Source: Bradyrhizobium sp. LLZ17 (GTDB lineage Bacteria; Pseudomonadota; Alphaproteobacteria; Rhizobiales; Xanthobacteraceae). From it: DNA of 64,000 nt. Position 1 is the stretch's first letter, and each line of letters opens with the position of its first letter. The notes below the pieces were generated by a model. The model searched no databases and was not told the DNA's origin. It was given only the letters and a program-made list of their open reading frames with translations. Below, in pieces: positions 53,725 to 62,973 of this stretch. The position numbers and the translations under genes are program-made. The DNA is taken from NCBI RefSeq assembly GCF_041200145.1, contig NZ_CP165734.1, forward strand, positions 2,604,001 through 2,668,000. The letters run 5' to 3'.

Positions 53725-55344
53725 TCAAGCGAGGTGCCGCGCTGCCGGTGCGTCGGCAGTCGCCGGCGGGACCACCGTCTGATCGTCCAGCTCGGCCAAA
53801 CGCACATCGATGGCATCGATGACCTTGCGCGAGAACGGTCCGAGATGCGCATAGGCGGCGATCATCTGCACCGCGATGCGCGCCGATGACGTGTCGCGCT
53901 TGGCGCAGTTCATGAAGGTCTGCCAGAGCGGGCCGCGCGCCTCGGGAATGGCGGTGACCACGCGATGCACGGTTTCCATCGCGCCGACCTTGGCACGGAT
54001 GTCGCCCTCGGTGAGTTCGTGGCGCTGCCTGGAGCGGTCGAGCAACATCATCAGTTTGTCGACACGGCCGGCATAGGCGGCCGGACTATAGACGCGCTCC
54101 AGCACGGTCTTGTAGTCCGTCAGGATATCGCGCAATGGCCGCACCGGATCGAAATTGATGCCGCCGGTGCACTGGTCGCCGCCCGTGGTCGATGCCAGAT
54201 CGTGGTCCGCATGCAGCCGGCCTTCCGTGGCGAGGCGGCGCGTGAGCTGCGTGTTCGGCAAGGCATAGAGCAGGCCGACCATGGCGACGGGGATAGCGGC
54301 TTCCTCGATGAAGTCGACCATGGCATTCGCCATCGAGACCTTCTCGTTGTCGAAGCCGACGATGAAGCCGGCGGTGACCAGCATGCCCGCGGCGTAGATT
54401 TTGTGGATGCTCTCGGCGATGTTGCGACGCGTATTCTGCTTCTTCCGCATTGCGACCAGCGTCGCGGGATCCGGACTCTCGATGCCGACGAAGACGGCGA
54501 AGAAATTGGCCGCACCCATCAGCTCCAGCAGCTCGGGATCGTCGGCGAGGTTGACCGAGGCCTCGGTCGAAAGTTCGAAGGGATAGCCGTGCGCGCGCTG
54601 CCATTCGGCCAGTTGCGGCAGGAACAGTCTGAGCGACTTCTTGTTACCGATGAAATTGTCGTCGACGAAGTCGAGATGGCCGCGATAGCCCATGTTGTAG
54701 AGCGTATCGAGCTCGATCAGCATCTGCTCATTCGTCTTGGTCCGCGGCACGCGGCCATAGAGCTCGATGATGTCGCAGAACTCGCAGGTGAACGGACAGC
54801 CGCGCGAATATTGCACACCGAGATAGAGATAGTCCTCGAATTTCAGCAGATCGAAACGCGGCACCGGCGTCCTGGTGACGTCGGCCTGGAATTTCGGCGC
54901 GGTGAAAACGCCGGACCGCGCGCCGCTGTCCCAAGCCGCAATGAATTCGTCGAGGACGCTTTCGGCCTCACCGAGCACCCGGAAGTCGGCCCGTTCGTAA
55001 ACATGCGGACTGGACGTCGGATCGGGACCGCCAACCACCACCGGCTTGCCCGCGGCGCGGCATAGCTCGATTAGGCGCAGCGTGTCGGCCTGCTGCGGCA
55101 GCATTCCGCCGGTGAAGACGACGTCGGCCCAGGCGAGATCGTCGTCGCCGAAGGCTTGCGTGTTGCAGTCGATCAGCCGGACCGTCCAGCTCTCGGGCAA
55201 CATCGCTGCGACCGTGATCAGGCCCAAGGGCGCAGCCGGGCGTCGGACACCCATCAATTTGCAGGACTCGCCAAAGCTCCAGAACGACTCCGCCGTGAAC
55301 AGCGGATAGAGCATCAGTACGTTGCAACGCCGCTGCACTTTCAT
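53725..55344 (-). CDS. B12-binding-domain radical SAM protein (DUF4070, HpnP-like)
   Basis: A 539-residue enzyme with an N-terminal cobalamin-binding domain (about 8-150, APLGLITVAAMLPESWTVRL, DVVFTGGMLPQQADTLRLIE), a radical SAM core with Cys-x3-Cys-x2-Cys (YSRGCPFTCEFCDII) and a C-terminal DUF4070 region. Hopanoid C-2 methylase HpnP belongs to this architecture, and the opening MKVQRRCNVLMLYPLFTAES resembles it. Bradyrhizobium carries several paralogues, and no hopanoid genes are nearby, so I leave the substrate open. I start at 55344. Confidence 0.88.
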   Translation of the reverse strand: MKVQRRCNVLMLYPLFTAESFWSFGESCKLMGVRRPAAPLGLITVAAMLPESWTVRLIDCNTQAFGDDDLAWADVVFTGGMLPQQADTLRLIELCRAAGKPVVVGGPDPTSSPHVYERADFRVLGEAESVLDEFIAAWDSGARSGVFTAPKFQADVTRTPVPRFDLLKFEDYLYLGVQYSRGCPFTCEFCDIIELYGRVPRTKTNEQMLIELDTLYNMGYRGHLDFVDDNFIGNKKSLRLFLPQLAEWQRAHGYPFELSTEASVNLADDPELLELMGAANFFAVFVGIESPDPATLVAMRKKQNTRRNIAESIHKIYAAGMLVTAGFIVGFDNEKVSMANAMVDFIEEAAIPVAMVGLLYALPNTQLTRRLATEGRLHADHDLASTTGGDQCTGGINFDPVRPLRDILTDYKTVLERVYSPAAYAGRVDKLMMLLDRSRQRHELTEGDIRAKVGAMETVHRVVTAIPEARGPLWQTFMNCAKRDTSSARIAVQMIAAYAHLGPFSRKVIDAIDVRLAELDDQTVVPPATADAPAARHLA

Positions 55345-55575
55345 GGAACCCCTTTTGGCTTCGACCCAGTGTAGCAGAGCATCTCCGTGTTGCACCCCTA
55401 GAAAAGGAACAAACCGTCGCTCGCGGCTGAAGCTTTGATGTCGCCCCAGACCGCGGCACTGGCGGGGCGAATCTTCGGCTGCCACCCTCAGACTGTTGAT
55501 TTGAACAGTTCCGGTTTGCCGGACACATTGCGCGCGAGTCCGATCGATGGATTGGGCCAATCTAGGGGACTTGCG

Positions 55576-56025
55576 ATGGCAAACCTGACAATCAACGGAA
55601 AAACCTTCTCGCTCGACGTCGAGCCGGATACCCCGCTGCTCTGGGCGATCCGCGAGAATGCTGGCCTGACCGGCACCAAATATGGCTGCGGCATTGCACA
55701 ATGCGGCGCCTGCACGGTTCACATGGACGGTGTCGCCATGCGCTCCTGTGGGGTCACGGTCAGCGAGGCCGAGGGCAAGAAGATCACCACGATCGAGGGG
55801 CTCGCCTCCGGCGCCACGCTGCACAAGGTGCAGGAAGCCTGGATCGCCCAGGACGTTCCGCAATGCGGCTATTGCCAGAGCGGCATGATCATGGCGGTTG
55901 CGGCACTCCTGAACGAGAACCCGAAACCGACCGACTCCGACATCGACGAGGCCATCACCAACATCTGCCGCTGCGGCACCTTCCAACAGGTGCGCGAAGC
56001 GATCCACACGATCGCAAGCGCGTAA
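55576..56025 (+). CDS. (2Fe-2S) subunit of a molybdenum hydroxylase (IorA-like)
   Basis: A 149-residue subunit with a plant-type 2Fe-2S cluster ([16 protein letters not shown]) and a second helical cluster domain ([10 protein letters not shown] and NICRCG). It matches the small subunit of isoquinoline 1-oxidoreductase-type enzymes and passes electrons from the molybdenum site to a cytochrome or quinone. It starts after GGGGA and lies nine bases before the large subunit. Confidence 0.93.
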   Translation: MANLTINGKTFSLDVEPDTPLLWAIRENAGLTGTKYGCGIAQCGACTVHMDGVAMRSCGVTVSEAEGKKITTIEGLASGATLHKVQEAWIAQDVPQCGYCQSGMIMAVAALLNENPKPTDSDIDEAITNICRCGTFQQVREAIHTIASA

Positions 56026-56034
56026 GGAGCTGCC

Positions 56035-58220
56035 ATGAACAAGCATGTTTCACCCCGAATGAATCGCCGCGCCTTCGTCATAGGCAGCACCGCGCTCGGC
56101 GCTGGCCTGGCGATCGGCCTCGATCTTCCCTTCGGCGGCCCGGCCGTGGTCCGCGCGGCAGACGGATCGCCTGGAGATCAACGCCTGGGTCGTGATCAAG
56201 CCCGACGACACCGTCGTGATCCGTATTGCGCGCTCCGAGATGGGTCAGGGCTCGCTCACCGGCCTCGCCCAGCTCGTCGTCGAGGAACTCGAATGCGACT
56301 GGACGAAGGTCACGACTGAATTCCCCTCGCCCGGACAGAACGTCGCCCGCAGGCGCATCTGGGGCGACTTTTCGACCGGCGGCAGCCGCGGCATCCGCGC
56401 CTCGCACGACTATGTGCGCAAGGGCGGCGCCACCGCGCGCATGATGCTGATCCAGGCGGCGGCCAATGACTGGAAGGTGCCGGCCTCCGAATGCACGGCC
56501 GCCAACAGCGTCATCACCCATACGCCGTCGGGCAAGACCACGACCTACGGCAAGGTTGCCGAGGCCGCAGCAAAGCTAGCGCCGCCCGCCGACGTCAAGC
56601 TGAAGGACCCCAAGGACTGGAAGCTGATCGGCAAGGGCGTCAAGCGGCTCGACACGCCGGACAAGGTCACCGGCACTACCGTCTACGGCATCGACGTCAA
56701 GCTGCCGGGCATGCTCAACGCCGCGATCAAGGATTGTCCCGTCACCGGCGGCAAGCTGAAGAGCTATGACGAAGCCAAGATCACCGGCATGAAGGGTGTG
56801 AAGAAGGTCGTCAAGGTCGGCGAGAGCGCGGTGGCGGTCGTGGCCGACACCTTCTGGCACGCCAAGAGCGCGCTCGATGCACTGCCGATCGTCTGGGACG
56901 AAGGCGAGAACAAGAAGGTCTCGAGCGCCTCGATCGCAAAGTGGCTGGCGGAAGGCCTCGACAGCGGCCCGGCCTATGTCGGCAATTCCAACGGCGACGC
57001 CAAGGCAGCACTGGCCGGCGCGGCGAAGACGATCGAAGCCACCTACAACTATCCCTACCAGAACCACGCCACGCTCGAGCCGATGAACGCCACCGCGCTC
57101 TACACGGCGGACAAGTGCGAGGTCTGGTGCGGCACGCAGAACGGCGAGGCGGCCTTCGCTGCGACATTGGAAGCGTCCGAGCTTCCGGCCGAGAAATGCG
57201 ACGTTAACAAGCTGCTGCTGGGCGGCGGTTTCGGCCGGCGGGGCCAGACCGACTACGTACGGCAGGCGGTGCTGATCGCCAAGCAGATGCCGGGCACGCC
57301 GATCAAGCTGCTATGGACGCGCGAAGAGGACATGACGCATGGCCGCTACCATCCGATCACGCAATGCAAGCTGACCGCGGGTTTTGATGCCGACAACAAT
57401 CTGACGGCATTCCATATGCGGATCTCCGGCCAGTCGATCCTTGCAAGCCTGCGGCCGGAAGCGCTGGTCAACGGCATGGATCCCGCGACTTTCGCCGGCC
57501 TCAATGCCAAGGGTGATGCGCCGTTCGGATACTCGGTCCCCAATCTCCTGATCGAGCACTCCATGCGCAACCCGCACATCATCCCGGGCTTCTGGCGCGG
57601 TGTGAACGTCAACCAGAATGCGATCTATGTCGAATGCTTCATGGACGAGCTGGCGCAGGCGGCAGGCCAGGACCCGCTGGAGTTCCGGCGCAAGCTGATG
57701 AAGGACCACCCGAAGCATCTTGCAGTGCTGGAGGCCGTGGCCGAGAAGATCGGCTGGGGCACGCCACCGCCGCAGGGCGTCTTCCGCGGGCTCGCGCACT
57801 TCGCCTCGTACGGCAGCTACGTCGCGGCGGCTGCGGAAATCTCGGTGACCGACGGCACCAAGATCAAGGTGCATCGCATCGTCGCGGCGACCGATCCGGG
57901 CTACGCCGTCAATCCAGCCCAGATCGAGCGCCAGATTGCGGGCTCTGTTCGTGTACGGCCTCAGCGGGCTGTTCTACGGCGGCTGCACCGTCAAGGACGG
58001 CGCCATCGAGCAGACCAATTTCGACACCTATGACTCGATGCGGATGGCTGCGATGCCGAAGGTGGAGTCGATCGTGATGCCGAGCGGCGGCTTCTGGGGC
58101 GGCGTCGGCGAGCCAACCATCGGCGTTGCCGGACCCGCGGTGCTCAACGCCTATTTCGCGGCGACAGGCAAGCGCATCCGCTCCGTGCCGCTGCGCGACC
58201 AGAACATCACCTTCGCTTGA
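56035..58220 (+). pseudogene. Molybdopterin-binding large subunit (IorB-like), two frameshifts
   Basis: Corrected length 727 residues. A Tat signal (MNRRAFVIGSTALGAGLAI) is followed by the two aldehyde oxidase/xanthine dehydrogenase molybdopterin domains, with LLLGGGFGRRGQTDYVRQA and GFWRGVNVNQNAIYVECFMDE. As read, an extra T near 56172 (before the frame EINAWVVIKPDDT) and one near 57956 (before FVYGLSGLFYGGC) break it. The complex oxidises an N-heterocycle or aldehyde in the periplasm. Both shifts leave intact frames. Natural decay cannot be excluded because the next gene is also broken. Confidence 0.88.
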
Positions 58221-58277
58221 GAGATCGGCTGCGGCGGCGCAAGAATGCCGTCGCAGCCTCTTGTCTGGATGATCCTG

Positions 58278-59550
58278 ATGACCACGCGCCCGGTGACACG
58301 GCGGAACGCCTTACTGGGCATCACCGCAGCGGCGGCCGCATTGGCGGGGCCCTCGCTTTCGCGTGCGCAATCCGCAGGCCGCGTCGTCGTGGTCGGCGGC
58401 GGCTTTGGCGGCGCGGCCTGCGCCCGTGCGCTGAAGCGTGTGCAGCAGGACCTTCAGGTCATCCTGATCGAACGCAACCCGGTCTTCACCTCCTGCCCTT
58501 TCAGCAACGAAGTGATTGCGGGCCTGCGTGATCTCGAAGCGCAGCAGTTTGGCTATGACAAAATTGCCGCCGAGGGCGTCATCGTGATCGGCGAAGCCGT
58601 GACCACCATCGAGCCGCAGCAGCGCAGCGTTACGACAGCCGATGGCGTCGCCCTGCCCTACGACCGTCTCGTGCTATCACCCGGCATCGACTTTCATGTC
58701 GAGGCGCTGCCTGGCTACGACGAAGCCGCGTCGGAAACGATGCCGCACGCCTGGAAGGCCGGTGCACAGACAGCGCTGCTGCGCCGGCAGTTGGAAGCGA
58801 TGGACGACGGCGGCACGGTCGCGATTGCGATCCCCGCCAATCCTCGCGCTGCCCGCCCGCGCCTTACGAACGCGCCAGCCTGATCGCGCATTATCTCAAG
58901 ACGAACAAGCGGCGCTCGAAGGTCCTGATCCTCGATGCCAAGGACAATTTTTCACAGCAGCGGCTGTTCGAGAAGGCGTGGAAGGAGCTCTATGGCGACA
59001 TGATCGAGCGGGTGGCGCTGTCGCAAGGCGGCCGCGTCACTTCCGTGGATCCTCGACCAGAACCATCATCACCGAGTTCGGCAACTACACCCCCGACGTC
59101 GCCAATGTGATTCCGCCGCAGCGCGCCGGACGCATCGCCGAGCTCGCCGGCGCTGCGGATGCGACCGGCTGGTGCCCGATCGATCCCGTCACTTTCGAGT
59201 CGAAACTCATCCCGAACATCCACGTGATCGGTGACGCCTGCCTCGGCGGCGGCATTCCCAAATCAGCCTCGGCCGCCAGCGCGCAAGGCAAGGCTTGCGC
59301 CGGCGCGATCGCCAGCCTCCTCGCAGGCCGCACGCCAGAGGTGCCACGGCTCACGGGCGTCTGCTACAACACCGTCGCGCCCGGTTACGGCTTCTCGCTC
59401 GCCGGCAACTATCAGCCCAGGGGCGACATCTTTGCCGAAGTCGAGGGCGGCGCGACCAGCCCTGTCGATGCGCCGCGCGAGCTGCGCGCCCGCGAGGCGG
59501 CCGAGGCGGAGGGCTGGTTTCAAACCATCACGGCGGACACCTTTGGCTAG
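58278..59550 (+). pseudogene. FCSD-type sulfide dehydrogenase flavoprotein, two frameshifts
   Basis: Corrected length about 424 residues. A Tat signal ([20 protein letters not shown]) precedes an FAD domain ([20 protein letters not shown]) of the flavocytochrome c sulfide dehydrogenase/SoxF family, with redox Cys in [12 protein letters not shown] and the C-terminal VCYNTVAPGYGFSLAGNYQP. One base is missing near 58843 (middle frame [18 protein letters not shown]) and one near 59053 (frame TRTIITEFGNYTP). It would oxidise sulfide in the periplasm and pass electrons to a cytochrome c. It overlaps soxX by eight bases. Confidence 0.88.
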
Positions 59551-59995
59551 ATCGATTTTCCGTATCGCCGTGTTGATCGCAGCGAGCTTCGCATTCGCCG
59601 TCGATGCGGCGGCGCAGGTGTCCACGCCCTACAAGATCGTAGGCGACGGCATTCCGAAATCGCTGACAGGCGCGCCCGGCGATGCCGCAGGTGGCCGCGC
59701 TCTGGTATTGGCACGCACCACGACCTGCATCCTCTGCCATTCCGGGCCGTTCCCGGAAACACGGTTCCAGGGCGATCTCGCGCCCGATCTCACGGGCGCG
59801 GGGAACCGCTGGTCGACGAGCCAGTTGCGGCTTCGGTTGGTGGATGCGTCGCGCTTCAACGCTGAGACCATCATGCCGTCCTATTACCGCACGGACGGGC
59901 TCATCCGCGTCGGGCGCAATTTTGCCGGCAAGCCGATACTATCGGCCGGCGAGATCGAGGACATCGTGGCCTACCTTGCAACGCTTCGGGACTAG
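59543..59995 (+). CDS. soxX: Sulfur-oxidation cytochrome c SoxX
   Basis: A 150-residue secreted mono-heme cytochrome: signal peptide (IFRIAVLIAASFAFAVDAAA), heme motif TTTCILCHSGPFPE and the SoxX region NAETIMPSYYRTDGL, which provides the axial Met. With SoxA it forms the cytochrome that attaches thiosulfate to SoxYZ. I use TTG at 59543, overlapping the flavoprotein stop, because the signal peptide starts directly after it. Confidence 0.9.
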   Translation: MARSIFRIAVLIAASFAFAVDAAAQVSTPYKIVGDGIPKSLTGAPGDAAGGRALVLARTTTCILCHSGPFPETRFQGDLAPDLTGAGNRWSTSQLRLRLVDASRFNAETIMPSYYRTDGLIRVGRNFAGKPILSAGEIEDIVAYLATLRD

Positions 59996-60003
59996 GACTG
60001 TTC

Positions 60004-60471
60004 ATGCGAACCACGCGACGACAGTTTTTGACGCTCGCAGGAAGCGTCACGGCCGCCGGGACGATTCCGGTCGTCACGCTGCGGCCGCTCGCGGCCACGT
60101 CCGCCATGCTCAACAGCGCGATCCGCAATGTCGTCGGTGAAGCGCCGATCCGCACAGGCAAGGTCAAGCTCGACATTCCGCCGCTGGTCGAGAACGGCAA
60201 TACGGTCCCGATGACGATCAGTGTTGCAAGCCCGATGACGGCGGAGGACTACGTCAAGAGCATCCATGTATTTAACGAAAAGAACCCGCAGCCGAACATT
60301 GGCAATTTCCATCTCGGCCCCTGGGCCGGTCACGCCCAGGTCTCGACCAGGATCCGGCTGGCCGACACCCAGAAGGTGGTCGCGATCGCCCGCCTCTCCG
60401 ACGACACCTTCTGGCAGGTCACAGTCGATGTCGTCGTGACGCTGGCTGCCTGCACCGAAGAGGTAAACTGA
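60004..60471 (+). CDS. soxY: Sulfur carrier protein SoxY with unusual C-terminus
   Basis: A 155-residue SoxY with Tat signal (TTRRQFLTLAGSVTAAGTIP) and an Ig-like fold; partner of SoxZ. In standard SoxY a terminal GGCGG swinging arm carries the sulfur substrate on its cysteine. Here the end reads VTLAACTEEVN: a cysteine is kept, but the glycines are lost and five residues follow. Its stop overlaps the soxZ start by one base (TGATG). Confidence 0.88.
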   Translation: MRTTRRQFLTLAGSVTAAGTIPVVTLRPLAATSAMLNSAIRNVVGEAPIRTGKVKLDIPPLVENGNTVPMTISVASPMTAEDYVKSIHVFNEKNPQPNIGNFHLGPWAGHAQVSTRIRLADTQKVVAIARLSDDTFWQVTVDVVVTLAACTEEVN

Positions 60472-60791
60472 TGGCCGCAGCCCTCATCAACGTTCCCGCA
60501 CGCGCAAAACGCGGCGACATCATCGAGATCCGCACGCTGACCTCGCACATCATGGAAACCGGCTTCCGGCACACGATGGACGGCGCGCTCGTACCACGCG
60601 ACATCATCACGAGCTTCATCTGCCGCTACAACGGCACCGAAATCTTTCGCGCCGATCTGTTTCCCGCGATCGCGGCCAATCCCTACTTGTCTTTCTTCAC
60701 GGTTGCGAAGGAGAGCGGCAGGTTCGAGTTCGAATGGATCGGCGACAACGGCTATTCGTCCACCGCATCGGCATCGATCACGGTCGAATGA
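60471..60791 (+). CDS. soxZ: Sulfur-oxidation protein SoxZ
   Basis: A 106-residue Ig-fold protein with the SoxZ pattern VPARAKRGDIIEIRTLTSHI, METGFRHTMDG and ITSFICRYNGTEIFRADLFP. It forms a heterodimer with SoxY and has no signal peptide, so it is exported with Tat-bearing SoxY. Its stop overlaps soxA (ATGA). Confidence 0.93.
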   Translation: MAAALINVPARAKRGDIIEIRTLTSHIMETGFRHTMDGALVPRDIITSFICRYNGTEIFRADLFPAIAANPYLSFFTVAKESGRFEFEWIGDNGYSSTASASITVE

Positions 60792-61567
60792 CTTTCTGGC
60801 GCGCAATAGCGGTGGCGGCCCTGTTCGCCACGACCCCCGCCCTGCTCGCCGGCGAGATTCCGCTGGAGGCACGCCGCTCCGGCTATGCCTTCATGGGGCC
60901 CGAAACGCGCGCGATCCAGGACGACGACAGCTCCAATCCCGGCATGCTGTTCGTGATCGAGGGCGAAGCGCTATGGACCAAGAAAGCCGGGAACGCCGAC
61001 AAAGCCTGCGCGGACTGCCATGGCGACGCTCGGACCAGCATGAACGGCGTCGCGGCGCGCTACCCCGCTTTCGACAAGGCGTTCGGACGGCCTGTCACGA
61101 TCGATCAGCGCATTAATCTCTGCCGCGCCAATCATCAGGAAGCAGCACCGCTGCCTTACGAAAGCCGCGACCTGCTGGCGCTGTCCGCCTTCGTCGCGCA
61201 TCAGTCGCGCGGCGTCGCGATCACGGCGGGCGATGATCCGCAAGCAAAGCCTTTCCTCCAACAGGGCCGCGACCTCTTCATGCAGCGCGAGGGCCAGCTC
61301 AACCTGGCCTGCACCAATTGCCACGACGACAACTTTGACAAGCGCCTCGCGGGGGCGCCGATCACCCAAGGACAGCCGACGGGCTACCCGCTCTATCGGC
61401 TGGAATGGCAGACATTGGGATCACTGGAGCGGCGGCTGCGCAGCTGCATGAGCGGTGTCCGCGCCCAGGCCTACGACTATGGTTCGCCCGAACTTGTCGC
61501 GCTCGAGCTCTATCTGATGTCACGGGCGCGCGGCATGCCAATGGAGACGCCGGCTGTGCGACCGTGA
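60788..61567 (+). CDS. soxA: Sulfur-oxidation di-heme cytochrome c SoxA
   Basis: A 259-residue secreted cytochrome with signal peptide (AIAVAALFATTPALLAGE), two heme sites (ACADCHGD and ACTNCHDD) and the active-site cysteine in LRSCMSGVRAQ that bears the persulfide heme ligand. With SoxX it links thiosulfate to SoxY. It is the last sox gene in the row; soxB and soxCD are not in the window. Confidence 0.94.
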   Translation: MTFWRAIAVAALFATTPALLAGEIPLEARRSGYAFMGPETRAIQDDDSSNPGMLFVIEGEALWTKKAGNADKACADCHGDARTSMNGVAARYPAFDKAFGRPVTIDQRINLCRANHQEAAPLPYESRDLLALSAFVAHQSRGVAITAGDDPQAKPFLQQGRDLFMQREGQLNLACTNCHDDNFDKRLAGAPITQGQPTGYPLYRLEWQTLGSLERRLRSCMSGVRAQAYDYGSPELVALELYLMSRARGMPMETPAVRP

Positions 61568-61647
61568 TCCGCAGAGATTAGGGCTAGGCAGGCGCGGCAC
61601 GGACGCTAGTATCCCCCCAAAGAAAATGAGTCATTGGGAGGAATACA

Positions 61648-62973
61648 GTGGTTGACCATAAGATCTCGCGCCGCACGCTTTTGGCGGGGACGGCGGCGGC
61701 AGGCGCGCTCAGCCTCACCGGGCTTCCCGCGCGCGCCGAGGTGAATTGGAAGAAATACGCCGGGACCAAACTAGAGGTGATCCTCGCCAAGGGACCGCGT
61801 GGCGATAACTTACAAAAATACGTCAAGGAATTTACCGAGCTCACCGGCATCCAGGTCGAATCCGAGCAGATTCCCGAGCAGCAGCAGCGCCAGAAGTGCG
61901 TCATCGAGCTCACCTCGGGCCGACCGAGCTTCGACGTGGTCCATGTCAGCTATCACGTGCAGAAGCGCCAGTTCGAGAAGGCTGGTTGGCTCGCCGACAT
62001 GACCCCCTTCATGAAGGATCCGACGCTGACCGCGCCCGACCTGGTCGAGAGCGATTTCTCGGCTGCCGGCCTGCAATACGCCAAGAACGACAAGGGCCAG
62101 ATGCTCTCACTGCCCTGGTCGGTCGACTATTTCATTCTCTACTACAACAAGGAGCTGTTCCAGAAAAAGGGTGTCGCCGTCCCCAAGACCCTCGATGAGA
62201 TGGTTGCGGCCGCGGAGAAGCTTACCGACGCCAAGGAAGGCACCTTCGGGTTCGTCGGGCGCGGCTTGCGCAACGCCAACATGGCCTTGTGGGGCAACTT
62301 CTTCCTCGACTACGGCGGTGAATTCCTCGATGCGAAAGGCAACATCCTGACGGATGGCCCGGAAGCCGTTGCCGCGACCAAGCTGTACCAGACGCTACTG
62401 ACGAAGTCGGCACCTCCCGGCGTTGCCGGCTTCAACTGGATGGAGTCGATGGCCTCCTTCACACAAGGACGTTCGGCGATGTGGATCGACGGTGTCGGCT
62501 GGGCGCCGCCGCTCGAGGATCCGACCGCCTCGCGCGTGGTCGGCAAAGTCGGCTATACCGTGGTCCCGGCCGGACCAAAGGGGCAGTATTCGGCCACCTA
62601 TGGCGACGGCGTCGGTATTGCCGCCGCGAGTAAAAACAAGGAAGCGGCCTATCTGCTGTGCCAGTGGATCGTCTCGAAGCAGCAGGGCGCTCGGCTGTTG
62701 CAGGCCGGCGGTGGCGTGCCGTTCCGCAACTCGATCCTGAACGATGCCGAGGTCCAGAAGGGCGTGAAGATGCCCAAGGAGTGGCTGCAATCGGTGATCG
62801 ATTCCGGCAAGATCAGCAAGCTCGGACTGCCCGTCGTGATTCCGGTCGCCGAATTCCGCGACCTCGTCGGTGCCGCACTGACCGCGACCTTGTCGGGCGC
62901 GGATCCCGCGACGGAGCTGAAGAAGGCGCACGAGCAATTCCGCCCGATCCTGGAGCGCAGCGAAAAAGCGTGA
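61648..62973 (+). CDS. ABC sugar transporter substrate-binding protein
   Basis: A 441-residue binding protein (family 1 extracellular solute-binding type) with a Tat-like signal (KISRRTLLAGTAAAGALSL). Typical segments are LPWSVDYFILYYNKELFQKK, GVAVPKTLDEMVAAAEKL and SFTQGRSAMWIDGVGW. It uses a GTG start after GGGAGGAA (61636-61643). Ligand probably a sugar or polyol; not decidable. The two permease genes follow with overlapping starts. Confidence 0.93.
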   Translation: MVDHKISRRTLLAGTAAAGALSLTGLPARAEVNWKKYAGTKLEVILAKGPRGDNLQKYVKEFTELTGIQVESEQIPEQQQRQKCVIELTSGRPSFDVVHVSYHVQKRQFEKAGWLADMTPFMKDPTLTAPDLVESDFSAAGLQYAKNDKGQMLSLPWSVDYFILYYNKELFQKKGVAVPKTLDEMVAAAEKLTDAKEGTFGFVGRGLRNANMALWGNFFLDYGGEFLDAKGNILTDGPEAVAATKLYQTLLTKSAPPGVAGFNWMESMASFTQGRSAMWIDGVGWAPPLEDPTASRVVGKVGYTVVPAGPKGQYSATYGDGVGIAAASKNKEAAYLLCQWIVSKQQGARLLQAGGGVPFRNSILNDAEVQKGVKMPKEWLQSVIDSGKISKLGLPVVIPVAEFRDLVGAALTATLSGADPATELKKAHEQFRPILERSEKA

